Shown here: positions 24,219 through 32,685 of the stretch, in pieces | How the letters are laid out: each line of letters starts with the position of its first letter | How positions within the stretch are numbered: the first letter of the stretch is position 1 | Assembly: GCA_007130885.1 (NCBI GenBank) | Contig: SLRQ01000033.1 | Location: forward strand, 18,311-82,310 | Direction of reading: 5' to 3' | Length of the DNA stretch: 64,000 nt | Source of the DNA: Deltaproteobacteria bacterium | GTDB taxonomy: Bacteria; Myxococcota; Myxococcia; SLRQ01 | Made by a program: the position numbers and the translations under genes | Notes under the pieces: generated by a model | Told to the model about the DNA's origin: nothing | Seen by the model: only the letters and a program-made list of their open reading frames with translations | Database searches by the model: none

Positions 24219-24507
24219 ATCAGAATAAAAGCCCAGTTTTCCAAGAGACGTATTCAAACACCCGGAGCGTCGCCGAGATGAACCGGGAGACCGATGAGTG
24301 GGACCAGGCGCGGGTGCGCGAACGGGCCGAGGATTGGCGGTCGCCACAACAAGTGGGGCGACCAAGGTGCTTGTCATGGAAGGTTACCGCCGGTGGCTGT
24401 CTATCAAAGATCGTGCAAGACCCGTGTTTTGAATGTGAAATGAATCTTGGATAGACTCACGCACTATGTTCAATAGTTTTGCAGCCGAGGCAAGGAGTGT
24501 GAAGGAA

Positions 24508-26064
24508 ATGGTTCTTTTCAAGACTCGATTTTTGTGTGCGGCGCTGGCCGCCGGCCTCGCACTGGCTTTTGCTTTAGGCTGCGGCGAGAAAGAGCCTGGA
24601 GCGGGGGAGCTTTGTGGAAACGGAGTAATCGATCCTGGCGAGGAATGTGATGGCGAGGATCTAGGCGGTGCGACCTGCGAGGACCTCGGCTACTATGGAG
24701 GTGAGCTTGCGTGCGGCGATGACTGCACTTTCGACGAGTCCGGCTGCCATGGCTACTGTGGTGACGGCGTACTGGACGCGGAGCACGGTGAGGAATGTGA
24801 TGGCGAGGATCTAGGCGGTGCGACCTGCGAGGACCTCGGCTACTATGGAGGTGAGCTCGCGTGCGGTGATGACTGCACTTTCGATGAGTCCGGCTGCGAG
24901 AGCGGTTTCTGCGGCGACGGGATAAGAAACGGGCCCGAGGAGTGTGACGGCGAGGATCTTGGTGGTGAGAGCTGCGAGAGTCTCGGCTACTACGGTGGAG
25001 GAGAGCTCGCCTGCTTGGACGACTGCACCTTCGATGTTTCGGGTTGTATCGGCGGCTACTGTGGTGACGGAGAGATTCAGGTTGAGTATGAGGAGTGTGA
25101 TGGTGACGACCTAGGTGGAGTGACTTGCCGGGATCTCGGTTACTATTTCGGTGAGCTCGGCTGCACCGAGGAGTGCGAGTTCGACGACTCCGGCTGTGGT
25201 GGATACTGTGGTGACGGCGAGGTTCACACGGAGCACGGCGAGGTCTGCGACGACGGTGTAAACGACGGTGTTTACGGGTGCATGCCGGACTGCACCGACT
25301 TTGCGTCCAAGTACTGCGGCGATGGCGACGTGCACACGGAGCACGGGGAGGAGTGTGACGGTGACAACCTTCTCGAAACGACGTGTGAGGATCTCGGTTA
25401 CGATGGTGGAACGCTAGTTTGTGGAGACGACTGCAGGTTTGATGCGTCGGGATGCCACCATCTATTTTCATGCGGCGACACGCTGGTGGATCCCCGTGAC
25501 GACAAAGAGTACGAGACTATCGACCTCGCTGGAACTTGCTGGATGGCCAGGAACCTAGACATCGGCGCGCGGATCGATTCGAGCGAGGGTCAGTTCGATC
25601 AAGAGGTCATCGAGAAGTACTGCTACGATGACGACCCGGCCATGTGTGATGTGTACGGCGGCCTTTATCAATGGAATCAGGCCATGGACTACTCAAACGA
25701 AGAAGGCGCCCAGGGGATTTGCCCCGATGGTTGGCGTATTCCTTCCGACGATGAGTGGAAAGAACTCGAGATGTTTCTTGGTATGACGGAGGTGGAGGCG
25801 GACAGCACCGGATGGCGAGGTGAGGGAGCCGGAGAAGCATTGAAGGAAGGGGGAAGCAGCGGTTTCGAGGGGCTGCTTGGTGGAGCTTGGCGCACGACTT
25901 TCTTCAGCGCGATCGATGCTTACGGGTACTGGTGGACTTCATCGAATCCGGCCGAATCAATGTACCCTTGGAGGCGTTGCTTGAGAGCACAAGGGGGTGA
26001 TGTGGCTCGTTATGACACTTTCCCCTCATCCTTCGGGCTCTCTGTCCGTTGTGTTCTCGACTGA
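24508..26064 (+). CDS. Lipoprotein with cysteine-rich tandem repeats and a C-terminal FISUMP domain
   Basis: A 518-residue secreted lipoprotein (leader 'LAAGLALAFALGC'). Residues about 25-310 consist of six to eight repeats of roughly 40-45 residues built on 'CGDG....EECDGEDLGG.TC.DLGY.GGELACGDDCTFD.SGC'. Each has about six cysteines that should form disulfides, and acidic side chains suggest Ca2+ binding. The C-terminus (about 330-518) has the Fibrobacter succinogenes major paralogous domain pattern: 'CWMARNLDIG', 'DVYGGLYQWNQAM', 'ICPDGWRIPSDDEW' and 'GYWWTSS'. The ATG at 24508 follows an AAGGAG box; an upstream ATG at 24466 would give 14 more residues. Repeat copies differ, so this is not an assembly artefact. 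It is a probable surface or matrix protein. The 289 bases upstream (24219-24507) show nothing I can name. Confidence 0.8.
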   Translation: MVLFKTRFLCAALAAGLALAFALGCGEKEPGAGELCGNGVIDPGEECDGEDLGGATCEDLGYYGGELACGDDCTFDESGCHGYCGDGVLDAEHGEECDGEDLGGATCEDLGYYGGELACGDDCTFDESGCESGFCGDGIRNGPEECDGEDLGGESCESLGYYGGGELACLDDCTFDVSGCIGGYCGDGEIQVEYEECDGDDLGGVTCRDLGYYFGELGCTEECEFDDSGCGGYCGDGEVHTEHGEVCDDGVNDGVYGCMPDCTDFASKYCGDGDVHTEHGEECDGDNLLETTCEDLGYDGGTLVCGDDCRFDASGCHHLFSCGDTLVDPRDDKEYETIDLAGTCWMARNLDIGARIDSSEGQFDQEVIEKYCYDDDPAMCDVYGGLYQWNQAMDYSNEEGAQGICPDGWRIPSDDEWKELEMFLGMTEVEADSTGWRGEGAGEALKEGGSSGFEGLLGGAWRTTFFSAIDAYGYWWTSSNPAESMYPWRRCLRAQGGDVARYDTFPSSFGLSVRCVLD

Positions 26065-26220
26065 TGCACGATTGACTTATCAGCAGCAGAGCATGGTCGA
26101 CTTCGATCTGATCGCCCGCTGTCGACCTCTAAAAGGATCCGAAGGTCATCGGCCTCTGCTTGAGTCGACTCGGTCTCACGCGAGATGACCGGCTTTGTCC
26201 TAATGTGCTAAGTAAACCAC

Positions 26221-26802
26221 ATGCCGGTGTTTGAGAGCCTTCCCGACAAGCCCGATCTCTCGGATGTCTTTCGTGCTTTCCCTCATACCGTGCCGCCTCT
26301 TCTGGTCTACCACGATTATGTCCTGCGTCATGATCAGAGTCCCTTCTCGGTGGCCGAACGTGAGATCATCGCGGCCTATGTGTCGGGCCTGAATAGCTGC
26401 GCTTTCTGCTTTGGCTCACACAAAATCATTGCCTCGACCTTCGGCATCGAGGAGGACCTCATTGAGAACCTGCTCGTCGATCCGGCTCAAAGCGACGTGG
26501 ATCCTCGTATGGTTCCCGTGCTCTCCTTCACTCGGATTCTTACCGAGAGCCCCAGCAAGGTCACTGACGAACATCGCCGGGCCATTCTCGACGCAGGCTG
26601 GCCGGAGCAAGCGATTTTCGATGCCGCCTCCATATGCGGGCTGTTCAACCTTATGAACCGCATTGTCGAAGGCATGGGTGTGACTACCTCCGCGGCGATC
26701 CAGCAGGCCCAGCGTGCACGTCATAAACGTGAGTCGGACGCGAGGGTCGAAACGGACACCTATCAACAGTACGGTCGCCGTATCGGCGTCATCAACGAAT
26801 GA
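26221..26802 (+). CDS. AhpD-like / carboxymuconolactone-decarboxylase-family peroxidase-related protein
   Basis: A 193-residue protein with the AhpD-type active site C-x2-C-x3-H in 'NSCAFCFGSHKIIA' (about residues 59-72) and the preceding 'LSVAEREIIAAYVS'-like helix. It begins 'FESLPDKPDLSDVF', typical of the peroxidase-related CMD family. AhpD uses the two cysteines to reduce alkyl hydroperoxide or the AhpC peroxiredoxin. No ahpC is nearby, so its partner is unknown. The downstream small membrane protein and Cys/His repeat protein may share a redox role, but that is only position. It is cytoplasmic. Confidence 0.85.
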   Translation: MPVFESLPDKPDLSDVFRAFPHTVPPLLVYHDYVLRHDQSPFSVAEREIIAAYVSGLNSCAFCFGSHKIIASTFGIEEDLIENLLVDPAQSDVDPRMVPVLSFTRILTESPSKVTDEHRRAILDAGWPEQAIFDAASICGLFNLMNRIVEGMGVTTSAAIQQAQRARHKRESDARVETDTYQQYGRRIGVINE

Positions 26803-26903
26803 AGGCGTCCCGAAAGCCGGGTCATTCTCCTTTACTGAAGCCGGAATGTGGCATCATTTTATTTTCGGTAAACATGGCACTCGATCGGTCGCGCCGGCAG
26901 TTT

Positions 26904-26933
26904 GGGAGTGCACCGGCGTAGGACCGTTGCTAA
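26904..26933. repeat. Imperfect 30-bp repeat, copy 1 (partner at 27203-27230)
   Basis: The sequence GGGAGTGCACCGGCGTAGGA-CCGTTGCTAA recurs as GGGTGCACTGGCGAAAGA-CCGTTGCTAA at 27203-27230. The last ten bases are identical and the rest differ at only a few sites. Copy 1 ends ten bases before the ATG of the small membrane protein; copy 2 lies some 87 bases before the ATG of the Cys/His repeat protein. They may be shared control elements or recombination scars. Confidence 0.5.
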
Positions 26934-26943
26934 ACTAGAGATA

Positions 26944-27141
26944 ATGATTCTGCACCAATGGATCGGCACCTTTACGGCGCTCCTCTGGATCTTCGTGGGC
27001 GCTTACTTGATTTGGATGGGGGAGAGCATTGGTTGGCAAATTGCGGGCGGCATCGCGGTCGCTTTGGGCTTCCTGCGGGCCATTGGCGTGGTAATGGGCT
27101 TGCGAGGGATGAAGCAGTCGCCTAGCGAAAAAAAACCTTGA
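26944..27141 (+). CDS. Small two-helix membrane protein
   Basis: A 65-residue protein with two hydrophobic segments ('TFTALLWIFVGAYLIWM' and 'IAGGIAVALGFLRAIGVVMGL') and a short basic tail. The ATG at 26944 gives the hydrophobic start directly. No family is recognised. It lies 141 bases after the AhpD-like gene and 176 bases before the Cys/His repeat protein. Between the two lies the second copy of a 30-bp repeat. Confidence 0.5.
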   Translation: MILHQWIGTFTALLWIFVGAYLIWMGESIGWQIAGGIAVALGFLRAIGVVMGLRGMKQSPSEKKP

Positions 27142-27202
27142 ATTTGCCGGCGGTCCCAATCGCCGCCATAGGCGCCCAACAGATAGAGCTGAGTCGGCGG
27201 GT

Positions 27203-27230
27203 GGGTGCACTGGCGAAAGACCGTTGCTAA
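27203..27230. repeat. Imperfect 30-bp repeat, copy 2
   Basis: This is the second copy of the repeat at 26904-26933, sharing the core CCGTTGCTAA and most of the flanking bases. It is upstream of the Cys/His repeat gene, which suggests a promoter-linked element. Confidence 0.5.
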
Positions 27231-27317
27231 TGTGTGCATGCATAGCTGCGTTGCCTCATGGGGTAAGCCTGCCCTCGAGAATGACCTTCCTGAAACGAAA
27301 AGAAGGAGCCTTGACAA

Positions 27318-27725
27318 ATGAGTCACTGTAAGGGAACGAAAAAGTCCCGCTGCTGCTGCCATGGTCACGGCCGGGAAGCCTCCTGCTGTACCGGTCACGG
27401 CCGCGAAGCGAGCTGCTGCCACGGTCACGGCCGGGAAGCCTCCTGCTGTACAGGCCACGGCCGCGAAGCGAGCTGCTGCCACGGTCACGGCCGGGAAGCC
27501 TCCTGCTGTACAGGCCACGGCCGCGAAGCGAGCTGCTGCAACGGTCACGGCCGCGCAGCGTGCTGCTGTCACGGTCACGGCCGTTACGCCGGCAGCCGGC
27601 ACGGGTTCACTGGAAAACGAGCATGCCTCGAGAGCCTTGGGGAGTACCTGCACGAGCTGAGGACAGAGATTGAAGCCGTGCAAGAGAGAATCTCCTCAAT
27701 CAAGTCCGAAAAAAACAACCACTAG
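27318..27725 (+). CDS. Cys/His decapeptide-repeat protein with a C-terminal coiled coil
   Basis: A 135-residue protein with eight tandem copies of a ten-residue unit C-C-x-G-H-G-R-E-A-S (residues 13-92; x alternates His, Thr, His, Thr, then Asn and His). By my count there are about 20 Cys and 16 His. The final 45 residues are a charged helix ('LHELRTEIEAVQERISSIKS') that should form a coiled coil. There is no signal peptide. The ribosome site AGAAGGAG (27301-27308) supports the ATG. The layout, a Gly/metal-ligand-rich front and a coiled-coil end, recalls DUF5320-type proteins that occur with NifX-like genes. It is a likely metal binder or metallochaperone, but this is inference. The repeats are also open in other frames because the DNA unit is 30 bases, a multiple of three. 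Confidence 0.7.
   Translation: MSHCKGTKKSRCCCHGHGREASCCTGHGREASCCHGHGREASCCTGHGREASCCHGHGREASCCTGHGREASCCNGHGRAACCCHGHGRYAGSRHGFTGKRACLESLGEYLHELRTEIEAVQERISSIKSEKNNH
27354..27593. repeat. 30/60-bp tandem DNA repeat coding the Cys/His units
   Basis: Eight units of 30 bases encode the decapeptides. Alternate units are nearly identical, giving a 60-base higher-order period (for example TGCTGCCACGGTCACGGCCG recurs). The near identity at the third codon position points to recent duplication or gene conversion. Confidence 0.85.
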
Positions 27726-28604
27726 AGTAAGAGGCGGGTATTCCCCGGCCCATGGTCGCTGGTGTGCGACATCCTCACTCAAGACTCCAGGCATCGGGAC
27801 GGGACGAGCATTTCCTCGCGTGCTGCCCAGCTTGATGTGTCTCCTGGTAGAAGCTGGGTGAGCCTGGATCCTGCGTGTACCCGGAGGTTCGCTGCCCTAA
27901 GGTGGAGTGCGCACAAAAAACTCCTGGGTCCGTTCACGCACGTCACCAAACGCTTCACAAAAAGTATCGAGTTGTGCTAGTTGGCACCTCGTTGCTCGCT
28001 GTTCCCCGCGTTTCTTCTTGGCGAGCAAGAGCCGGAGAAGACGAACGCTTGCCACCCTTCGGCCTTTTCAACAACCAGGCGAGCAAGAGGCGGAGATGAA
28101 GCGGTTCTGGAAAAAGACGTGTAGTTGACGCGCTTTCTGGGAGGCAGGTCTGTCTCCGAGCAAGGCGCGTCCCAATCCGGATCTGCCGCCCGTCTGAGCG
28201 CACTTCTTGGCCGCGGGCGGGCGAGATCCGCTTGCGGCTAAAGGAGATGCGCAATTTGTACTGATCACCATCCCTTGCGGGAGGAGTTGGGCCTCGACAT
28301 CGAGGCTCTTGAAATCCTGCTCGATGATCTTGGGTCGCTTCACGGGAATACCTTCGTAAAGCGGTCGTGCCTGCCCGCGGGCAGGAAGCAATTCGACTCC
28401 TTGATGAGCGAGGTGCACGGTCCGTCACCATTAGTGGACCGCGACTCGGTGAACCTGCCTCGTCTTCTCCGCTCAAACCCGTTGAACTCGGCACTTGCGA
28501 GCGTCAGGAGAACCTCGTCTTGATTACGTGCGGCCTTTGGCAATCAAGGAGTATTGGAACCAAATTACACAACGACAACTGTCGATGAAAGAAAGACTAA
28601 GAAC
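27726..28604. other. 879-bp stretch without a supported gene, upstream of the porin
   Basis: I find no reading frame here with a recognisable family or a convincing start. A short direct repeat, GCGAGCAAGAGSCGGAGAWG, appears at about 28020 and 28079. On the minus strand around 28260-28420 one frame reads 'RPLYEGIPVKRPKIIEQDF' and stays open for some 100 residues, which could be a decayed gene. It does not match anything I can name. The porin promoter must be near the right end; I see no clear Pho box. Confidence 0.4.
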
Positions 28605-29777
28605 ATGAAGAATAATCTAGTGACAGCCGTGGTCGCGGTAACCGCATTTTGCATCGCAACGGATGCACAGGCATCGAAGGATGCCGAGGTCGAAAAGAAA
28701 CCTGAAGTAAAAACCGAAGAAACGTATCCTCGAGTTAATCTTCGAGGACGTTTTCATGTCGACGCCGGCTGGCACGACGATGACGTGACTCCGTTAGGTG
28801 ACGGGTTCAACAACCGCAGGACCCGTATTGGGGTTCGGGGGAGGCTTGCTCCTGATTGGTCATTCATCATCGAATATGATTTTGCGGAAAACGGGATCTC
28901 GGCGAATGACGTGAGGATGAACGGCAGAATAGGCCCAGGCACTCTCAAGATTGGCCAGTTCAAGGTCCCAATGGGGCTGAACGAGCTGACGAGCTCTAAT
29001 TCGATACCATTTATCGAGCGTGCCTCGAACAGCAACGTAATTGCGGACTCTCGCAGAATCGGCGTAGGTTATGATTATCATGCCGGCCTTTACGGCCTCC
29101 AGTCGATGCTCTACGGACGTTCCATTGGAGGAAAGGGCGACGGGGACATGCCGATTGGCCTGGCGGCCCGTGTTTACGGCAATCCAGTAAAAAGCGACGG
29201 TCTGTTCCTTCATATCGGGGGATCGGTAGCATATGAAAACCGCCAAGATTACGACACCCTGCGCTTTCGTGACCGTCCAGAAGCCCGGGCGGATGCGGGC
29301 ATACGTCTAGTTGATACAGGAAGCATCGAAGACGTGACCAGCACCCTGAAGATAGGGGCTGAACTCGCATTTCTAACCGGACCGTTCTCGGTGGAAGCGG
29401 AATACCTGATGGCGGATATCGTCAGAGAAGTTGGTCCGGAGCCAAGATTCAACGGTTATCATGTTCAGGCGAGCTATGTTCTGACCGGCGAATCGCGAGT
29501 TTATCGCAACGGTGTATTCAGAGGGGTTACGCCCGAAAACGCCTGGGGCGCGTTTGAAGCTGCCGCTCGATGGAGTTCGATTAACCTGACCGATTCCGAC
29601 TTTCAAGGCGGAAAACAGGAGAACATTACCTTGGGCCTTAATTATTATCTTGCGAATAATATACGGTTCATGGCCAATTACATCCTGGTAAATGTAAGAG
29701 AAAGGGACCCCGCAGGTGAGTTCGGCGCAGAGGAGTCACCGCAAATAGTTATAGTTAGAGGCCAGTTCAATTTCTAA
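28605..29777 (+). CDS. Phosphate-selective porin O/P-like outer-membrane protein
   Basis: A 390-residue outer-membrane barrel. A signal peptide ('LVTAVVAVTAFCIATDAQA') is followed by a short charged linker and the porin pattern 'RVNLRGRFHVDAGWHDDD', 'RRTRIGVRGRLAPDWSFIIEYDFAENGIS' in part, and 'GTLKIGQFKVPMGLNELTSS', all typical of OprO/OprP. The C-terminus ends in Phe ('VIVRGQFNF'), the outer-membrane insertion signal. It is followed by pstSCAB on the same strand, so it is the outer-membrane entry point for phosphate in the same cluster. The ATG at 28605 is chosen because it starts the signal peptide; the frame is open upstream. Confidence 0.85.
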   Translation: MKNNLVTAVVAVTAFCIATDAQASKDAEVEKKPEVKTEETYPRVNLRGRFHVDAGWHDDDVTPLGDGFNNRRTRIGVRGRLAPDWSFIIEYDFAENGISANDVRMNGRIGPGTLKIGQFKVPMGLNELTSSNSIPFIERASNSNVIADSRRIGVGYDYHAGLYGLQSMLYGRSIGGKGDGDMPIGLAARVYGNPVKSDGLFLHIGGSVAYENRQDYDTLRFRDRPEARADAGIRLVDTGSIEDVTSTLKIGAELAFLTGPFSVEAEYLMADIVREVGPEPRFNGYHVQASYVLTGESRVYRNGVFRGVTPENAWGAFEAAARWSSINLTDSDFQGGKQENITLGLNYYLANNIRFMANYILVNVRERDPAGEFGAEESPQIVIVRGQFNF

Positions 29778-29900
29778 CTGATGTACGACAACTCGAATAA
29801 CCTAGACTCTCGAGTCATTCTGGAGCTGCTCGGGAAGCGAACGGACTAGCTGCACTGCAGCCGTCGTGATTTCGCAATCCAACCCTGTGGAGGAAAAACA

Positions 29901-30821
29901 ATGAGAAGCAAAAAGAGTGTTTTAGTACTGCCACTGTTATTACTGTTTGCATCAATGACAGGAGCTTGTCAGCGCGACAGTGAGCGGAAAACAGATGCGG
30001 TAAGCCCCCATGAAGAGGCGTTCATGAACGAGATTTTCTTTGCCGGTTCCTCAACCTTGGCTCCCACCATCTCACAGCTTGCTGATTCCTTTACGAACAA
30101 ATATCGGACCTGGGACAAGGTGGACAGCAGTATGCCTCCTGAAGAGATCCAAATAAGCGTATCCACCGGTGGCTCCGGTGCCGGTGCTAGAGCAGTGTTG
30201 GACAGAACTGCTAACTTCGGAATGCTGGCAAGAGCTGCTCGCGAAACGGAACGGGAGGCCCTTGCGCATTATCAAGAGGCAACGATAGGAATTGATGCGC
30301 TCCTCATCGCGGTGCCGACAAGCAGTTCACTAGCTGAAAATCGCACCAATATCAAAAAGGAAGAGGTGCAACGGATCTTCTCGGGAAAGATAAGTCTCTG
30401 GAGCGAGCTAGATTCCCATCTGCCGGGGGAGGAAATAGTTCTTCTAGTAAGAGATGTGGGCGGAGGCGCACACGGGGTGTTCCAACGGGCTATCATGGAT
30501 ACGATTGATGTAAGCGAAAGGGCGGTGCAGGTGCCGTCCATGTCGGGGCTGGTGAACAGGCTGGTGGATAACCGTCGAGCAATTGGCTATGCTTCCTATG
30601 GGGTTGCTCGTGAGCACCGCGATGATCTGGTGCCATTTACTCTTGATGGTATTGAGCCCTCTCCCGAGAATATAGTCAGTGGCAGCTATCCGATAGCTAG
30701 ACCCCTGGTGCTTGTCTGGGACGGTGATTTGAGCGCACCAGAGCAGGTTTTTCTCGACTACCTAATGTCGGAAGAAGGGACCGCCGTCATATCCGGTATG
30801 GGCTTCCTACCAGTTCACTAG
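29901..30821 (+). CDS. pstS: Phosphate ABC transporter substrate-binding lipoprotein PstS
   Basis: A 306-residue periplasmic phosphate-binding protein with the lipoprotein leader 'VLPLLLLFASMTGAC'. The binding-site loops are visible: 'FFAGSSTLAPTISQLADSF', 'STGGSGAGARAVLD', and 'RDVGGGAHGVF'. The ribosome site GGAGG precedes the start. It opens the pstSCAB cluster and lies 123 bases after the porin gene. It is slightly shorter than E. coli PstS (346). Confidence 0.93.
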   Translation: MRSKKSVLVLPLLLLFASMTGACQRDSERKTDAVSPHEEAFMNEIFFAGSSTLAPTISQLADSFTNKYRTWDKVDSSMPPEEIQISVSTGGSGAGARAVLDRTANFGMLARAARETEREALAHYQEATIGIDALLIAVPTSSSLAENRTNIKKEEVQRIFSGKISLWSELDSHLPGEEIVLLVRDVGGGAHGVFQRAIMDTIDVSERAVQVPSMSGLVNRLVDNRRAIGYASYGVAREHRDDLVPFTLDGIEPSPENIVSGSYPIARPLVLVWDGDLSAPEQVFLDYLMSEEGTAVISGMGFLPVH

Positions 30822-30977
30822 AAGAAATCTCATTAGCATTGCGACGATTGGTCAGCCCGGATGCAAAAACAATAGGGAAGCATACCAGCGAAATAATCCC
30901 ATTAACTGTAATTGCGGAATGGTTGGCCTCGTCGCATATGCGATGAGAGTGGTTCTAGTTACGACAATCGTATTCCA

Positions 30978-31850
30978 ATGCAACGCCATTACCAAGAAAT
31001 AGCTTTTGCCACCATCGTCAGAATGCTTACGGTGGCTTCGTTGTTTACTCTCCTATTTATTACTGCCTTCATTCTCAAGGAATCATTGCAAATTTTCAAT
31101 GAGGTTTCTGTTCGGGAGTTTGTTACCGGAAGGCAGTGGCGGCCGGTTTCCGTCAATCCCCGTTTTGGCTTGTGGCCCATCATTAGCGCCAGCATAGTAG
31201 TTTCCAGCCTGGCCTTGCTTTTGGCCTTGCCCGCCGCAGTAGGCTCCTCTTTGTTTCTGGCGCATGTCTGCCCTCATCGCTTGCGACGCCCCTTGCGGAT
31301 GCTCATGGATATAATGGCCGGCATACCGTCGGTGATTTACGGCTTCATCGGGGTAGTTGTGCTTCTGCCCTTTATGGAGCGTCTTTTCGATATGAGTTCG
31401 GGTGATTCCTTGCTGGCTGGAGGCATAATCCTGGCGGTTATGATTCTGCCTTTCATAATTTCTACTACCGCCGAAAGCATGGAGCTTGCGGCACGAGGAT
31501 ATGTAACAGTTTCGAGTTCAATGGGTGTATCGCGGTGGTATATGCTGCGCAACCTGGTGTTGCCGGTTTCTACAACCGGTGTGATTGCCGGCGCGATACT
31601 TGGGGTTTCCCGTGCAATGGGAGAAACAATGGCAGTTATTATGGTGGTAGGTAATTCTCCGCTGATGCCTTTTGATTTGCTGGAGCGGATTAAGCCGATA
31701 CCCGCTCTGATTGCACTGGAGATTGGGTCCGCCCCACTCAATAGCATGCATTATCATTCTCTTTTCGGGGCAGGTTTTGTTTTGCTGGTCTTGTTGATGG
31801 TCATCAATCTAATTTTCTATTTTCTACGGAAAAGACTCTCAAATACATGA
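30978..31850 (+). CDS. pstC: Phosphate ABC transporter permease PstC
   Basis: A 290-residue membrane protein with six hydrophobic segments ('IVRMLTVASLFTLLFITAFIL', 'IISASIVVSSLALLLALPAAV' and others). The permease EAA loop reads 'VSSSMGVSRWYMLRNLVLPVS', and 'GVSRAMGETMAVIMVVGNS' is the PstC signature. The ATG at 30978 is chosen over one 66 bases upstream because it begins at the usual N-terminus. The stop overlaps the pstA start by four bases. Confidence 0.92.
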   Translation: MQRHYQEIAFATIVRMLTVASLFTLLFITAFILKESLQIFNEVSVREFVTGRQWRPVSVNPRFGLWPIISASIVVSSLALLLALPAAVGSSLFLAHVCPHRLRRPLRMLMDIMAGIPSVIYGFIGVVVLLPFMERLFDMSSGDSLLAGGIILAVMILPFIISTTAESMELAARGYVTVSSSMGVSRWYMLRNLVLPVSTTGVIAGAILGVSRAMGETMAVIMVVGNSPLMPFDLLERIKPIPALIALEIGSAPLNSMHYHSLFGAGFVLLVLLMVINLIFYFLRKRLSNT

Positions 31851-32680
31851 CACGAGACTGGAAAGACATCTGTCTGCAGGTATGGCTATATCTCTCTGTT
31901 ATCAGTGTAGTGGGTGCCGCGCTGTTTGTTATGGGGCACATAGTGGTTAGGGGGTGGGGGGCCATCAGTCTCGAGTTTATTGTTGCGTCACCTCAAGGAA
32001 GGCCTTTAGGTAGGGAAGGGGGCATATTGCCGGCCATTACCGGCTCTCTGGCTTTGGGTCTGATCAGTATGAGCGTCGCCTCTTTGTTGGGGCTCGCTAC
32101 TGCTTTGTATCTTCATCTATATTGTACGTCCCGGACACTGCATTCCTTTATACGCTTGGTGGTGCAGTGCATAGCCGGAATTCCATCTATTGTACTTGGT
32201 TTGTTCGGCTATACCTTCTTTGTGGTCTCCATGGGAATGGGTCATTCTCTTTTGGCTGGCAGCCTTACGCTTGCAATAATGATCTTTCCTATTGTTGCCA
32301 TAAATACCGAAAAGACGCTGGCAGAGGTGCAACCCGAGCAGTCTCTTGCATCTTTCGCATTAGGGGTGTCAAAGTCCTACACTTTTTTGTTTATAGTATG
32401 GCCAGAGCGAAGAAACGACATTATATCCGGTATTCTTGTTGGCACGGTTTACGCAATGGGAGCTACTGCCCCTATAATGCTTACCGCAGCGGTTTTATCC
32501 GCCTCTTCACCAAAGTCTGTTTTTCAGCCTATTATGGCATTGCCATATCATCTTTACATTTTGGCCGCAGAGCGCATTTCCGTCGAGAATGCCTATGGTA
32601 CCGCTTTGGTGTTGCTGGCAATGCTGTTTTTCGGTTACGGGATAGTTTTTTTGCTGTTTCGCAGAAGGAGGGAGGATTAA
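31847..32680 (+). CDS. pstA: Phosphate ABC transporter permease PstA
   Basis: A 277-residue membrane protein and the second permease of the phosphate importer. It has six hydrophobic segments and the PstA elements 'GREGGILPAITGSLALGLISM', 'IAGIPSIVLGLFGYTFFV', and the coupling loop around 'FALGVSKSYTFLFIVWPERRND'. The 'GTVYAMGATAPIMLTAAV' stretch is characteristic. It overlaps pstC at the start and is followed by pstB after five bases. Confidence 0.92.
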   Translation: MTRDWKDICLQVWLYLSVISVVGAALFVMGHIVVRGWGAISLEFIVASPQGRPLGREGGILPAITGSLALGLISMSVASLLGLATALYLHLYCTSRTLHSFIRLVVQCIAGIPSIVLGLFGYTFFVVSMGMGHSLLAGSLTLAIMIFPIVAINTEKTLAEVQPEQSLASFALGVSKSYTFLFIVWPERRNDIISGILVGTVYAMGATAPIMLTAAVLSASSPKSVFQPIMALPYHLYILAAERISVENAYGTALVLLAMLFFGYGIVFLLFRRRRED

Positions 32681-32685
32681 CGCTG

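Noticed and set aside
23082..24377. A 431-residue minus-strand frame opposite the copper ATPase
   Set aside because: The ATPase motifs on the plus strand leave no doubt; the minus frame is a shadow.
24518..25471. A 317-residue Arg/His-rich minus-strand frame opposite the Cys-rich repeats
   Set aside because: Its Arg/His composition is the reverse of the acidic Cys-rich repeat, with no domain.
27003..27683. A 226-residue minus-strand open frame over the Cys/His repeats
   Set aside because: It is open because the 30-bp repeat has no stop in several frames. The plus-strand frame has the ribosome site, a coiled coil and clear metal ligands, while the minus-strand product is a monotonous Ala/Val/Thr repeat.
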